Shown here piece by piece: positions 1 to 7,997 of a DNA stretch of 32,223 nucleotides. Position 1 is the first letter of the stretch; every line of letters starts with the position of its first letter. Made by a program: the position numbers and the translations under genes. The stretch spans positions 1 to 32,223 of the forward strand of contig CAVRZY010000225.1 of the NCBI GenBank assembly GCA_963725415.1, read 5' to 3'. Origin of the DNA: CAVRZY01 sp963725415. GTDB lineage: Bacteria; Acidobacteriota; Terriglobia; Bryobacterales; Bryobacteraceae. The notes under the pieces are model-generated. The model had not been told where the DNA came from and ran no database searches. It was given only the letters and a program-made list of their open reading frames with translations.

Positions 1-709
1 GAACTCCTGCGACAGCTCCTTGGCGTAGCCGCTGGCGGTCTGTGCGTCTTCCGCGCTCTCCACGCCGACAAACCTGGCCCCCAGGCTCTGGATTTGCTCG
101 CCGACCGCTTTGCGCGTGTCGGTCGCGGTCACTGTCGCGCCCAGCCGCTTGGCCGTGGCAATGGCCTGCAGGCCGGCCACGCCCGCGCCGATGACAAACA
201 CCTTGGCGGAGAAGATCGTGCCGGCCGCCGTCATCAGCATGGGGAAGTACATGGCGAGCTCGTTGGCCGCGATCAGCACGGCCTTGTAGCCGGCGACGTT
301 GGCCATCGCGGAGAGCGTGTCCATGGCCTGGGCCAGCGTATCCGCGGGATGCAGTCGGTCGAAAACGCCGTGATCTTGCGGTCCGCCAGGGCCCGCACGA
401 TGTCCAGGTGCTTGATCGGCAGCAGCGTGGTCAGTAGCAGGCTGCCCTCGCGGAGCTGGCCGACCTCCGCGAGACTGGGGGGCTGCACCTTCAGCACGAA
501 ATCGGCCCCACCCAGCAGGGCGCCGGCGTCGCCTCGATCGTCGCCCCGACGGCGCTGTACGCGTCATCCGGGAGGAACGAGGCCGCCCCCGCCCCGTTTT
601 CCACGGCCACCGCGATCCCCTTGCCGACCAGCTTCTTGCACGACTCGGGCACGAGCGCCACGCGTCGTTCGCCTGCGTGCGTTTCCCTGGGAACTCCGAT
701 CTTCATCAT
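1..709 (-). CDS. pntA: NAD(P) transhydrogenase subunit alpha, N-terminal part (cut by window edge, two frameshifts)
   Basis: Reads as the alpha subunit of the proton-translocating NAD(P)+ transhydrogenase, which moves hydride between NADH and NADP+ and has its NAD-binding part in the cytoplasm. The N-terminus MKIGVPRETHAGERRVALVP is typical of the AlaDH/PNT family. Further on, DCIPR, an AQAMDTLSAMANVAGYKAV block and the Rossmann stretch VFVIGAGVAGLQAIATAKRL are seen. Two single-base frameshifts must be bridged, near 515 and near 340. About 235 residues are present and the C-terminal half lies beyond the window start. Two ATG codons in tandem (709 and 706) follow GAGAGG; either could be the start. 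Alanine dehydrogenase is the main alternative, but the DCIPR/AQAMD region fits PntA better. A promoter candidate lies upstream. Confidence 0.82.
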
Positions 710-784
710 GGACCTCTCTGTACGCCCGACGCCTGGCCCGCGCCGCTGGCGGCGTCCCGTGGCCCCGGAAAACGCCAGCCTTGG

Positions 785-814
785 ATTGTAGTCCGCGCTG
801 TGTGCACGGGTAAA
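785..814 (-). promoter_or_regulatory. Candidate sigma70-type promoter for pntA
   Basis: On the minus strand, TTTACC (814-809) and TACAAT (790-785) are separated by 18 bp. This would start transcription about 70 nt before the pntA ATG. The same -10 hexamer, TACAAT, occurs at three other gene starts in this window. Inferred from hexamer match only. Confidence 0.45.
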
Positions 815-904
815 GGCCCCGAGGACACGTCCTCCCATCCGGGGTGCGTGACACTTCCGGCAGCCATTGCGAAGCCCGGTCGGCTGTTCCAGTAGCCAGT
901 GTAG

Positions 905-941
905 GGCAGGTCGGAGTCCGCCGCGGCGGACGAGACCTGCC
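905..941. repeat. Compound palindrome with GGCAGGTC arms
   Basis: Outer arms GGCAGGTC (905-912) and GACCTGCC (934-941) enclose a perfect 16-bp palindrome GTCCGCCGCGGCGGAC (916-931). It lies in the roughly 300-bp gap between the 3' end of the hydrolase and the start of pntA, both minus strand. The outer arm is shared with the larger element at 3953-4033. It could be a REP-like dispersed palindrome or a transcript-end hairpin for the hydrolase gene. No T-tract follows on the minus strand. The rest of the gap shows no gene. Confidence 0.6.
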
Positions 942-1005
942 GCCCAGTCGCGGTTATCGCGTCCGCAGGGCGCATGACGTGACCCGGCGTTTACGCCGCG
1001 GGGAC

Positions 1006-1686
1006 CTACCGCACGTGGGCCGCCAGGAATGCGTTCACCTCGGCCGCGTGCGTCACGTTGATCAGGTGGCCGCCGCCGGGAATGACCTGGTCGGGCTGGA
1101 CGGCCTGTATGGGGATCAACTCGTCCTCGCTGCCGTGAATGTGGTAGACCGGCACGGCAAGCCCCTCGGCGCCGGGCCATGCGGTGATCGCCGCGATACC
1201 CCAGCGCACGAAACGCGCTGTGCTGTCCGCGAACATCTCCTCCAGCAGCGACTCCTCCGCCGGCGCGAGCTGGCCGAACTTGCTGGCAAACAGCCGGCGA
1301 GAGCCCCTGGCCGACCTCGAACTCCCGTTCCGGGAACAGGCCGGCGAAACGCACGAAGTACTTCAGGTGCGGGGCGATCGCCTGCCGCGGCGGCAACTCG
1401 CGATCAGGAGCACCGCCCGCGGCTGCACGTAGCGGGCCATCTCCTGGCGCGACCATGCCGCCGAACGACACGCCGCCCAGGTAGAACGGCTGTGCGGGAT
1501 CGATGGTCGCGGCCATGCGGCGGCCGTACTCGGCCAGCGACTCGCCCTCACGGTGGGGCAGCCAAGGCGGGACCTCCAGGCGCGGCAACGCGGGCCGTTG
1601 CGCGTCAAAAAGCGGGCGTCGGCCCCGAGACCGGGCAGCATGATTGTGCGGACTAGCGCATTGTCCGTCCATGCCGAACACCCCAT
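1006..1686 (-). CDS. Alpha/beta-hydrolase fold protein (about four frameshifts)
   Basis: Joining fragments across frameshifts near 1605, 1450, 1385 and 1290 gives one alpha/beta-hydrolase. In order: an oxyanion-side strand LVRTIMLPGLGADARLF; the nucleophile elbow GVSFGG in LGGVSFGGMVAREMARY; a helical lid (APHLKYFVRFAGLFPEREF); the acid loop HIHGSEDELIP; and the catalytic histidine in GGGHLINVTHA. The Ser-Asp-His triad is therefore complete. The size, about 225 residues, suits a small esterase or lipase. The substrate cannot be read from sequence. The start may be the ATG at 1686 or a later one at 1641 (MLPGLG). It directly follows, and may overlap, the nucleotide-sugar dehydrogenase gene on the same strand. 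Confidence 0.7.
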
Positions 1687-2510
1687 GAGAACGAGGCAAA
1701 GATGCCCGGGCCACGTGGCGGCTACGCGCCGCTTGTTCAGCGCGACGAACTCCTCGTTGATCTTGAGGCAGGCGGCCATGAACTTCGGCTCGTAGCCCTG
1801 CTGCCGGGACGAGTGGACGATCGCGTTGCAGTCCTTGGGCAGGCACTTGCCCGAGAAGCCGCGGGCGTCCGGGTAGACGAACGTGTGGTCGCGGCTGATC
1901 CGCGTGTCGGCCAGCCACAGCTCGCGCAGCTGGTTGAAGTCCACGCCGTGGACGCGGGCGATGTCGTAGAACTCGTTCACGAACGTGACCTTGATGGCGT
2001 AGAACGCGTTCTCCATGTACTTGCACACCTCGGCGGTGGTCGCGTCGCCGAAGTAGAACGCGGACCATCGAGTTGTAGTAGTGCTTGTAGAAGTCGGCCG
2101 CCTTGGAGACGGCCTCGGGCGTCCCGCCCAGCACGACGAACTCGCGTTCGGCCATGCTGCCGAACACGTGGGCGGTGGTCTCGCCGAGGTACTCGGGCTG
2201 GAAGACGATGTGCTTGTTGTACTTCTCGCGCAGCCGATCGGTGGTGCCCGGTGCGACGGTGGAGCGGATGATGAGCAGCGGGGCCTGCACCCACGCGACG
2301 GCCTCCTCGACGATGTCGTGTCGCAATGCCGTCGTCGGCCATCGGCGTCGGGACGCAGATGAAAACCACGTCGCAGGCGTTGATCTGGTCCTTGTTGCCG
2401 GCCAGCTCCGGCTTGTACGGGTCATAAACGATGGTTTCGGGGCCGCAGAGGTTGACGGTCGCTCCGCCGACGACACCGCCGCCGACCACGCCGACTTTGG
2501 GTTTTGCCAC
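1687..2510 (-). CDS. UDP-glucose/GDP-mannose dehydrogenase family protein, short form (two frameshifts)
   Basis: NAD-dependent four-electron oxidation of a UDP- or GDP-sugar to the uronate is the family reaction. The protein starts VAKPKVGVVGGGVVGGATVN (Rossmann GxGxxG-like loop). It continues with ACDVVFICVPTPMADDG, a STVAPGTTDRLREKY segment, FQPEYLGETTAHVFG, then CKYMENAFYAIKVTFVNEFYDIA. It ends with the catalytic-Cys motif GFSGKCLPKDCNAIV, in which the first Cys is the expected nucleophile. Frameshifts near 2325 and 2060 must be bridged. The GTG start at 2510 is chosen because GGAG lies about 8 nt upstream. Total length is about 275-300 residues, shorter than classical UGDH (about 430), so it lacks the usual C-terminal domain. 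The exact 3' end is unclear, because no stop is seen in frame before the hydrolase begins. Confidence 0.75.
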
Positions 2511-2657
2511 GCTTCGTTCTCCATGCCTGCCAGTGGAATCGCCGGGCGTCCGCGCTGGCCGACGATCTCCGCGGCCCGCTTGGATACCGTGTCGGCTGCC
2601 AAGGGTCAACACCGCCGGTGCGAAAACGTGGCGCCGGTGCGAGCGTGCATCTGTGAC

Positions 2658-3127
2658 CTATCGTTCGGGATGTCCGGGCGGACAGGTGCTTGGCGTCGTG
2701 GCAGTGGGGGTCGCCGGCGACTGCTCGCTGCGGTGTATCGCGTCTTCGGTGGCAATCGCCAGCCAGCTTGCCAGCGTCGTGGCCACGACGAGGAGCGTTG
2801 GAAATACAGGCACCTCGCGGGTCCCGCCGACCAGCAGAATGGCCAGCGTACCGCACAATAGGAAGATGGATCCGCACAATGCGACGCGCACCGCCCAGCG
2901 GACACCGCGCCGGATGAGCGTCCCCAGGCCCACAAAGGTGACGCCGATCAGCAGCGTCAGGCTGCCCATGGCGAAGGCCTGCCAGGGGAGCGGGTCCCGG
3001 CTGACCAGGCGCAGGAGACGGCGGGCGTGAGCCCCCATACCAGCAGACCAACCCCGAGCACAGGCATGAAACCCAGGCCAGCCGCAGCGCTTGCGAGCTT
3101 CGTCGAGGGGGTATCTTCGCTGGGCAT
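2658..3127 (-). CDS. Small multi-pass membrane protein of unknown function (one frameshift)
   Basis: Not recognised as a named family. After bridging one frameshift near 3025 it has about 155 residues with four hydrophobic segments: LASAAAGLGFMPVLGVGLLV; AFAMGSLTLLIGVTFVGLG; VRVALCGSIFLLCGTLAILL; and PTLLVVATTLASWLAIA. A short polar tail rich in T, S and P follows. The ATG at 3127 is preferred over an upstream TTG at 3157, since AGGAG sits 7 nt ahead of it. It lies upstream of the nucleotide-sugar dehydrogenase on the same strand with a 147-bp gap. The shared strand suggests, but does not show, co-transcription. Confidence 0.6.
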
Positions 3128-3269
3128 CGGTCGGCTCCTACGTGTTGTATCGGACAAGTGCGGACACGGCTTCTTGACATGGCCAACGGAGTGGCCGGAA
3201 GGTAAGCTACGACGTTCCGATAACGGGTCGCGCCCAAGTGGTTAAGAAGAAGCAAAGGAGAAGAAAGAC

Positions 3270-3944
3270 ATGCAACCCACTGCAAGACTGTGTCGTGTCC
3301 GCCGGGCCGGTGCGTTCTCGCTGGTCGCGCTGCTGCTGACGCTGACCGCCGTTGCACAAGAGGAAAAGAAGCCCGCCAAGCCCGAGCCGAAGCCGGAAAC
3401 GGCCAAGGCAACCACGCTGGACAACCTGATGACCGCGTACAAAGGCGAGAGCAACGCGCACGCCCGCTACCTGGCGTTTGCCCAGAAGGCCGACGAGGAA
3501 GGGTACGGCCAGGTGGCCAGCCTGTTCCGGGCCGCGGCGCGGTCGGAGGAGATCCACGTCAACAATCACGCCGAGGTGCTCAAGAAGATGGGCGGCACGC
3601 CCAAGGCCGACGTGCAGAAGCCGGACGTGAAGTCGACCAAGGAGAACGTGGCGGCGGCCCTCAAGGGCGAGTCGTACGAGCAGGACACGATGTACCCGGA
3701 TTTCCTCAAGCAGGCCAAGGCGGAGGGGCACAAGGAGGCCGTCCGGACGTTCAACTTCTCGCTCCAGGCGGAGACGGAGCACGCCAAGCTGTACAAGGAG
3801 GCCCTCGACAACCTGGATGCGTGGAAAGTGGGCAAAAAGGACTTTTCTGTCTGCCCGGTGTGTGGGTTTACCGTCTCGAAGCTGACCTTCGAGAAGTGCC
3901 CGGTCTGCTCGACGCCGAAGGACAAGTACGAGAAGATCAGCTAG
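3270..3944 (+). CDS. Exported rubrerythrin-family di-iron protein with rubredoxin-like tail
   Basis: An intact 224-residue protein. Residues 1-29 form a signal peptide: basic start, hydrophobic core around AFSLVALLLTLTAVA, AQ cleavage-type end. A charged Lys/Pro/Glu linker follows. The ferritin-like four-helix domain (about 48-185) carries E60, E93-x-x-H96, E134 and E168-x-x-H171, the expected di-iron ligands. The C-terminus has CPVC (195-198) and CPVC (210-213), a rubredoxin-like FeS4 knuckle pair. Rubrerythrins reduce peroxide and are usually cytoplasmic, so export is unusual. AAGGAG lies about 10 nt before the ATG. A TTGACA (3174-3179) occurs upstream, but no convincing -10 goes with it. 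A DUF2231 gene lies downstream across an inverted repeat. Confidence 0.88.
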   Translation: MQPTARLCRVRRAGAFSLVALLLTLTAVAQEEKKPAKPEPKPETAKATTLDNLMTAYKGESNAHARYLAFAQKADEEGYGQVASLFRAAARSEEIHVNNHAEVLKKMGGTPKADVQKPDVKSTKENVAAALKGESYEQDTMYPDFLKQAKAEGHKEAVRTFNFSLQAETEHAKLYKEALDNLDAWKVGKKDFSVCPVCGFTVSKLTFEKCPVCSTPKDKYEKIS

Positions 3945-3952
3945 CTGCACCT

Positions 3953-4033
3953 GTAGGGCAGGTCAAGCGCAGCGCGACCTGCCGTGAATGTGGATGTCGT
4001 TCTGGCAGGTCGCTCGTGCTTGACCTGCCCTAC
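3953..4033. repeat. Nested inverted repeat (81 bp)
   Basis: The outer arms GTAGGGCAGGTCAAGC (3953-3968) and GCTTGACCTGCCCTAC (4018-4033) are perfect 16-bp inverted copies. Inside them, GCGACCTGCC (3974-3983) and GGCAGGTCGC (4004-4013) are a second perfect 10-bp pair, around a 20-nt loop. The core octamer GGCAGGTC thus occurs four times in alternating orientation. The element fills the space between the rubrerythrin stop and the DUF2231 start and could fold as one long hairpin. It is either a dispersed REP/MITE-like element or a transcript-processing or termination structure. Confidence 0.75.
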
Positions 4034-4047
4034 GTAGGGGTGCGTGT

Positions 4048-4572
4048 ATGTTCGGTTCGCCGCTGATGCCGCCGCCGCTGCCGCCGTGGGAGGGCATGCA
4101 CCCCCTGATCGTGCATTTTCCGCTCGCCCTCTTGCTCGTGGCCCCGTTGTTTGTGCTGCTGGGGCTGCTGCCTAGAGTCGGCGACTGGTTCAAGTGGGCG
4201 GGCCTGCTGCTCCTGGTGCTGGGGACGGCCGGGGCGTATGTCGCGGCAGAGGCCGGCGAAGCGGCGGCGGAACTCGTCGTCCGCACGCCGGAGATCGCGA
4301 AAGTGCTGAGCCGGCACCAGGAACTGGCCGAAACGGTGGAGGTTGTCTTCACCATCGTCACGGTCGTGTACGCCGTGGTTTTGGTCGTGCCGGCTGTGCT
4401 GAAGAAGACCAAGCGGCTGAAGAAGGACCTGCCGCGGGCGGTTCCGGTGGTGGGCCAGCTCGTCGTGCTGGTCGCGCTACTGCTTTGCAGCCTGGTCCTC
4501 GCCAACACGGGCGAGCTGGGCGGCCGGCTGGTCCACGAGTTCGGCGTGCAAGCGTGGAGGGGGCGCCCGTGA
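4048..4572 (+). CDS. DUF2231-type membrane protein
   Basis: An intact 174-residue protein. The hallmark MHPLIVHFPLALLL (residues 17-30, with H18 and H23) is the DUF2231 signature. Four hydrophobic helices follow: 19-40; 50-67 (WAGLLLLVLGTAGAYVA); about 93-118 (VEVVFTIVTVVYAVVLVVPAVL); and about 131-153 (VVGQLVVLVALLLCSLVLA). The paired histidines suggest metal or heme binding in a membrane setting, but no reaction is established for the family. The start is 15 nt after the inverted repeat and the ribosome site is weak (TAGGGG). It is convergent with the next gene, 23 bp away. Confidence 0.8.
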   Translation: MFGSPLMPPPLPPWEGMHPLIVHFPLALLLVAPLFVLLGLLPRVGDWFKWAGLLLLVLGTAGAYVAAEAGEAAAELVVRTPEIAKVLSRHQELAETVEVVFTIVTVVYAVVLVVPAVLKKTKRLKKDLPRAVPVVGQLVVLVALLLCSLVLANTGELGGRLVHEFGVQAWRGRP

Positions 4573-4595
4573 AGGCGGGGTAATTCGGCCAGTGC

Positions 4596-4856
4596 TCAAG
4601 CGTCCGTCAACTCCCGCCCGCACCGCGCACAGTACCGGGCGTGGGGCGGGTTCAGGTGGTCACATTCCGGATCTGGGCACTGGACCTGGGGCGACCGACG
4701 GCGATGGCCGCTCAGGACCAGCACGGCGGCGATCAGGAGCAGACCCGACACCAGCGTGATACCGAACGCGGTCGGCGACGCAAGCCAGTTGCTGTAGATG
4801 CAGAACATCGCACTCGCCCGTTCGAATCGGCCAGGAACGCACGACCGCACCGACAT
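4596..4856 (-). CDS. Single-pass membrane protein with C-terminal zinc ribbon
   Basis: Up to 86 residues. One membrane segment (about 30-49, AFGITLVSGLLLIAAVLVLS) is followed by a basic stop-transfer patch (HRRR). A cytoplasmic zinc ribbon comes next, with C60-x4-C65-x10-C76-x2-C79 in QCPDPECDHLNPPHARYCARCGR. A shorter start at M17 (position 4808) would leave the membrane segment intact. No clear ribosome site supports either start. The function is unknown; such ribbons commonly serve as protein-contact or regulatory modules. The 209-bp divergent gap up to the epimerase gene contains no recognisable feature. Confidence 0.65.
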   Translation of the reverse strand: MSVRSCVPGRFERASAMFCIYSNWLASPTAFGITLVSGLLLIAAVLVLSGHRRRSPQVQCPDPECDHLNPPHARYCARCGRELTDA

Positions 4857-5065
4857 ACTAAATCGGCCCGAACGGGCCCGTCGTGGAGACCGGGTCCCGA
4901 ATGTCTGCGTCGAGTGTGACTGGCTATGGTGGCGTCGGCCGTTGCCCGAACGCGCTGGTGAGCCGCGAAACCCGGAGGCGTTTGGAAGTAATTACGGGCT
5001 TGAATTCGCCGGGCGGGCGGATACCGTAATCCGCGCGTGCTGCGGCACGAGTGGGAAACAGATCG

Positions 5066-5791
5066 ATGGGTATCCGCTATCCGCCCGGTGAGGCCCTGAC
5101 CTGCCAGCAGATTCGCGAGCTGGACGTGCTGGCGATCGAGCAGGTCGGCATCCCCGGCGTCGTGCTGATGGAGAACGCCGGCCGCGGGGTCGCGGAGTTC
5201 ATCTACGGCACGCTCGTCGACCCGCCGGCCAGCCGCGTGCTGATCCTCTGCGGGCCGGGCAACAACGGCGGCGACGGCTTCGTCGTCGCGCGGCACCTGC
5301 ACAATGCCGGCGTTCCCATCGACGTCGTGCTCGCGGCCCCGCCGGAGAAGTCAGCCGGCGATGCCGGCACGAACCTGACAGATTCTGGAACGGATGGAGT
5401 GGCAGCTTATCCGGGCGTTCGAGACGGCCGGGCTGGAGATCGCGCGTCAGGCCGCGCGGCCAAGCCGACGTCATCGTCGATGCGCTGCTCGGGACCGGCT
5501 CCACAGGCGCGCCGCGGAGGACGATGGCGACACTGATCGAGTTGGCCAACACCGCCCCGCGCGCCCGACGGATCGCGATCGACATCCCGTCCGGGCTGGA
5601 CGCCGACCGCGGCGAGGTGCACGAGCCCTGCTTTCGAGCCGACGCCACGGTGACGATGGTGGCCCCCAAGGTGGGGTTCCTGACGCCCGCCGGCGCGGCA
5701 GGTCGTGGGCCGGGTGGTCGTCGTGGACATCGGCGTGCCCCGCGGGCTGATTCCGGCCGGAAATCGGCGCCGCCGGAGGGTTGACAGTTAG
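5066..5791 (+). CDS. nnrE: NAD(P)H-hydrate epimerase (YjeF_N domain; three frameshifts)
   Basis: Metabolite-repair enzyme that interconverts the R and S hydrates of NAD(P)H. The order of motifs is typical: MTxQ-like ALTCQQIRELD; VLMENAGRGVAEFI with the conserved NAG; ILCGPGNNGGDGFVVARHL, the phosphate/ribose loop; VIVDALLGTGSTG with the catalytic-type Asp; IAIDIPSGLDADRG; and VTMVAPKVGFL. Three +1 frameshifts, near 5372, 5455 and 5698, must be bridged. The ORF then ends GVPRGLIPAG...VDS at the TAG 5789-5791. Only the epimerase domain is present; the ADP-dependent dehydratase domain (NnrD) that is often fused is absent. The last codons overlap the recA promoter. Confidence 0.85.
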
Positions 5792-5808
5792 GGGTTTGTT
5801 TGTATACT
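5781..5808 (+). promoter_or_regulatory. Near-consensus sigma70-type promoter of recA
   Basis: TTGACA (5781-5786) and TATACT (5803-5808) lie 16 bp apart, about 70 bp before the recA ATG. The -35 hexamer is inside the last codons of nnrE and the stop codon follows it. No clear LexA-type palindrome is visible around it, so DNA-damage control cannot be claimed from sequence. Confidence 0.7.
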
Positions 5809-5876
5809 TGGCCCCGTGGCCTGGATGAGCACGGGAGCCGCGTAACGCGAGACCTAATCACTGTGAGGGTACACGC

Positions 5877-7045
5877 ATGTCAGACGGACGCGACGAAAGC
5901 CGGAAGGATCCGCGCGAGGAAAACCGCAAGGAGGCCCTGGCCCGGGCCGTGCAGCAGATCGAGAAGTCCTTCGGCAAGGGCGCGATCATGTACCTGACGG
6001 AGAAGCCAGTCCGCGACGGTGGACGGCGTCTCCACCGGGCTGCCTGTCGCTCGACCTGGCCCTGGGCGGGGCGGGCATCCCGCACGGCCGCGTGATCGAG
6101 GTGTTCGGCCCCGAATCCTCCGGCAAGACCACGCTCACGCTGCACGTCATCGCCGAGGCGCAGAAGGCCGGCGGGGCTGCCGCGTTCATCGACGTCGAGC
6201 ACGCCTTCGATCCCTCCTGGGCCAAGCGGCTGGGCGTCAACCTCGAAGAGCTGATGGTCAACCAGCCCTCGTGCGGCGAGGAGGCGCTGGAAATCTGCGA
6301 GCTGCTGGTCCGCTCGAACGCACTGGACATCATCGCGATCGACTCCGTCGCCGCCCTCGTCCCGCGGGCCGAGCTCGAGGGGCAGATGGGCGACACGCAC
6401 GTCGGCCTCCAGGCCCGCCTCATGAGCCAGGCCATGCGCAAGCTCACCGGCATCGCCGCCAAGAGCCGCACCAGCGTCATCTTCATCAACCAGATCCGCG
6501 AGAAGATCGGCGTGATGTACGGCAGCCCGGAGACGACGCCCGGCGGCCGCGCGCTGAAGTTCTACAGCTCCCTGCGCATCGACGTGCGCCGGATCGGCAT
6601 GCTCAAGGAGGGCGAGCAGGTGATCGGCACGCGCGTGCGGGCCAAGGTCGTCAAGAACAAGGTCGCCCCGCCGTTCCGCGAGGCCGAGTTCGACATCCTG
6701 TTCGACTCCGGAATCAGCGGCGAGAGCGGACGTGCTCGACCTGGCCGCCGAGTGCGGCGTCGTGGCCCGCAGCGGCACGTGGTTCAGCTTCGGCGAACTG
6801 CGGCTGGGGCAGGGGCGCGAGAACGTGCGGCAGTTCCTCCGCGACAACCCCGAAGTACTCGAGCAGATTCGGACCAAGGTCCTGGAAATCAAGCGGCCGA
6901 AGCGCCGCAGAACGAGCCGGCCGAGGGGCCGGCGGAGAAGCACGCCGGCGGCAAGCCTGCAGACAAAGCGGAGGAGAAGAAGCCGGTCAGGCCCAGCGGG
7001 GCGGCCGATCGCAGGCCGGCCGTCGCAGCGTCCCGTAAACGATAG
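5877..7045 (+). CDS. recA: Recombinase RecA (four frameshifts)
   Basis: ATP-dependent strand-exchange protein and LexA co-protease. The N-terminal helix is ARAVQQIEKSFGKGAIMYL. The Walker A GPESSGKTT follows VIEVFG, and the Walker-B-like strand is LDIIAIDSVAALVP. Loop L1 lies around GQMGDTHVGLQARLMSQAMRKL, loop L2 around NQIREKIGVMYGSPETTPGGRALKFYSS, and the C-terminal domain (LDLAAECGVVARSGTWFSFG) is complete. A Lys/Glu/Pro/Ala-rich tail of about 45 residues ends ASRKR. FDPSWAKRLGVNLEEL and GSPETTPGG are, from memory, planctomycete-style variants. Frameshifts near 6015, 6045, 6722 and 6899 must be bridged. RecA would not be lost in a living cell this way, so the breaks are most likely sequence errors. 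Confidence 0.93.
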
Positions 7046-7190
7046 GCCCCGCGGCGGCGCCGAGGCGGCGGGATGGGCCGGTAACCACCTGGGCTGGGGA
7101 GAATCCACCCCCGCGCTGATGGGCCGCGCACCTTGCGGTACCAGCAATACGTGGCGCTGCCTTCGGTTACGACTCATCTTGTTCCCCGCG
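7046..7190. other. Probable assembly junction between two genomes
   Basis: To the left is recA with planctomycete-like character. To the right is a minus-strand membrane protein whose reading frame runs well to FAGQDRHLHFND (about 7190) and then turns into Arg/Pro/Ser-rich sequence unlike a membrane protein, with no stop until deep in recA antisense DNA. The intervening 145 bp has no convincing gene, RNA or repeat. A join near 7150-7190 is inferred, not proven. A genomic rearrangement or an old truncation are alternatives. Confidence 0.45.
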
Positions 7191-7930
7191 TCGTTGAAAT
7201 GCAAATGGCGGTCCTGCCCTGCAAACGTCATCCAGGTGTAACCGGTCGCCAGTACGGCAAACGGCGTTATCCACGCCCACCCCCGCCGCTCCCTCCACGC
7301 CCCCACCAGGAGCAGTGGGACCACTACCACCGCGGATTCCTTCGAGATCAACGCCAGGCAAAAGCACGCCAGCGCAGCCACATAGTACACCGCCCGCCTT
7401 GAACCGCAGGCCAGCCACAACGACCATAACAGCAACGCCGACAGCGAGAAGAAGAACACCAGCAACTCAGGCAGCGCGGCGTACCACATGACGGCTTCCT
7501 GGTGCCCTTCGTAGATGGCGAAAAAGGCGGCGGCAAATAGCGCCACACGCCGCCCCATCCCTAACCGGCAACCCAGTCGAAACACCAGCCAGGTGTTCAG
7601 GACATGGAGAAGGATGGCCGACACATAGAACGGCTCGGGCGAGAAGCCGAAAAACCGCTCTGTCCAGTAAGTGAGTACCAAGGAAGTGGCGCGAGCGCGG
7701 TACAGCACATCCTGGGCCAGAGCGCTCCAGCCGGAGACCGGCCCATACTTCCGGCCCAAGGCAATTTGTACGTAGTCGTCCGAGATGAACGGCTGGCCTG
7801 GAACGAAGATGTAAGGAAGAACCGCTGCTCCCGTAAGGAAGAGCAACGCCAGAATCAGCCTCGCGTGTTGTTTCTCACCTGCCCACGAGGCGACACTACC
7901 ACCTCGCGCCGGCAGCGCACCCACACCCAT
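7185..7930 (-). CDS. Glycosyltransferase-like multi-pass membrane protein, C-terminally truncated
   Basis: About 248 convincing residues. The N-terminal helix is LILALLFLTGAAVLPYIFV. It is followed by PGQPFISDDYVQIALGRKYG, whose acidic SDDY (D51, D52) in the first extracytoplasmic loop recalls GT39/GT83-type lipid-linked sugar transferases. Several further hydrophobic helices follow (YVSAILLHVLNTWLVFRLG; RVALFAAAFFAIYEGHQEAV; LLVFFFSLSALLLWSLWLA; VYYVAALACFCLALISKES; and others). Family members are usually twice as long, so the C-terminal half is missing at the suspected junction. The ATG at 7930 is the first in frame. It lies 67 bp downstream of the response regulator gene on the same strand. 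Confidence 0.6.
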
Positions 7931-7997
7931 TCACCCGCTGTCATTTTACGGTCTCACCGGGGAGTACGCTATACAGCCGATTCTGTATTTTGGAGCT

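Noticed and set aside
491..2602. One long 703-codon open frame on the minus strand
   Set aside because: It is a patchwork: pieces of PntA, the hydrolase and the sugar dehydrogenase are in frame only in parts, with shadow frame between. The conserved motifs define three separate genes.
7046..7200. tRNA, rRNA or small RNA gene in the gap after recA
   Set aside because: No cloverleaf or rRNA motif could be formed; the stretch is better explained as junction or spacer DNA.
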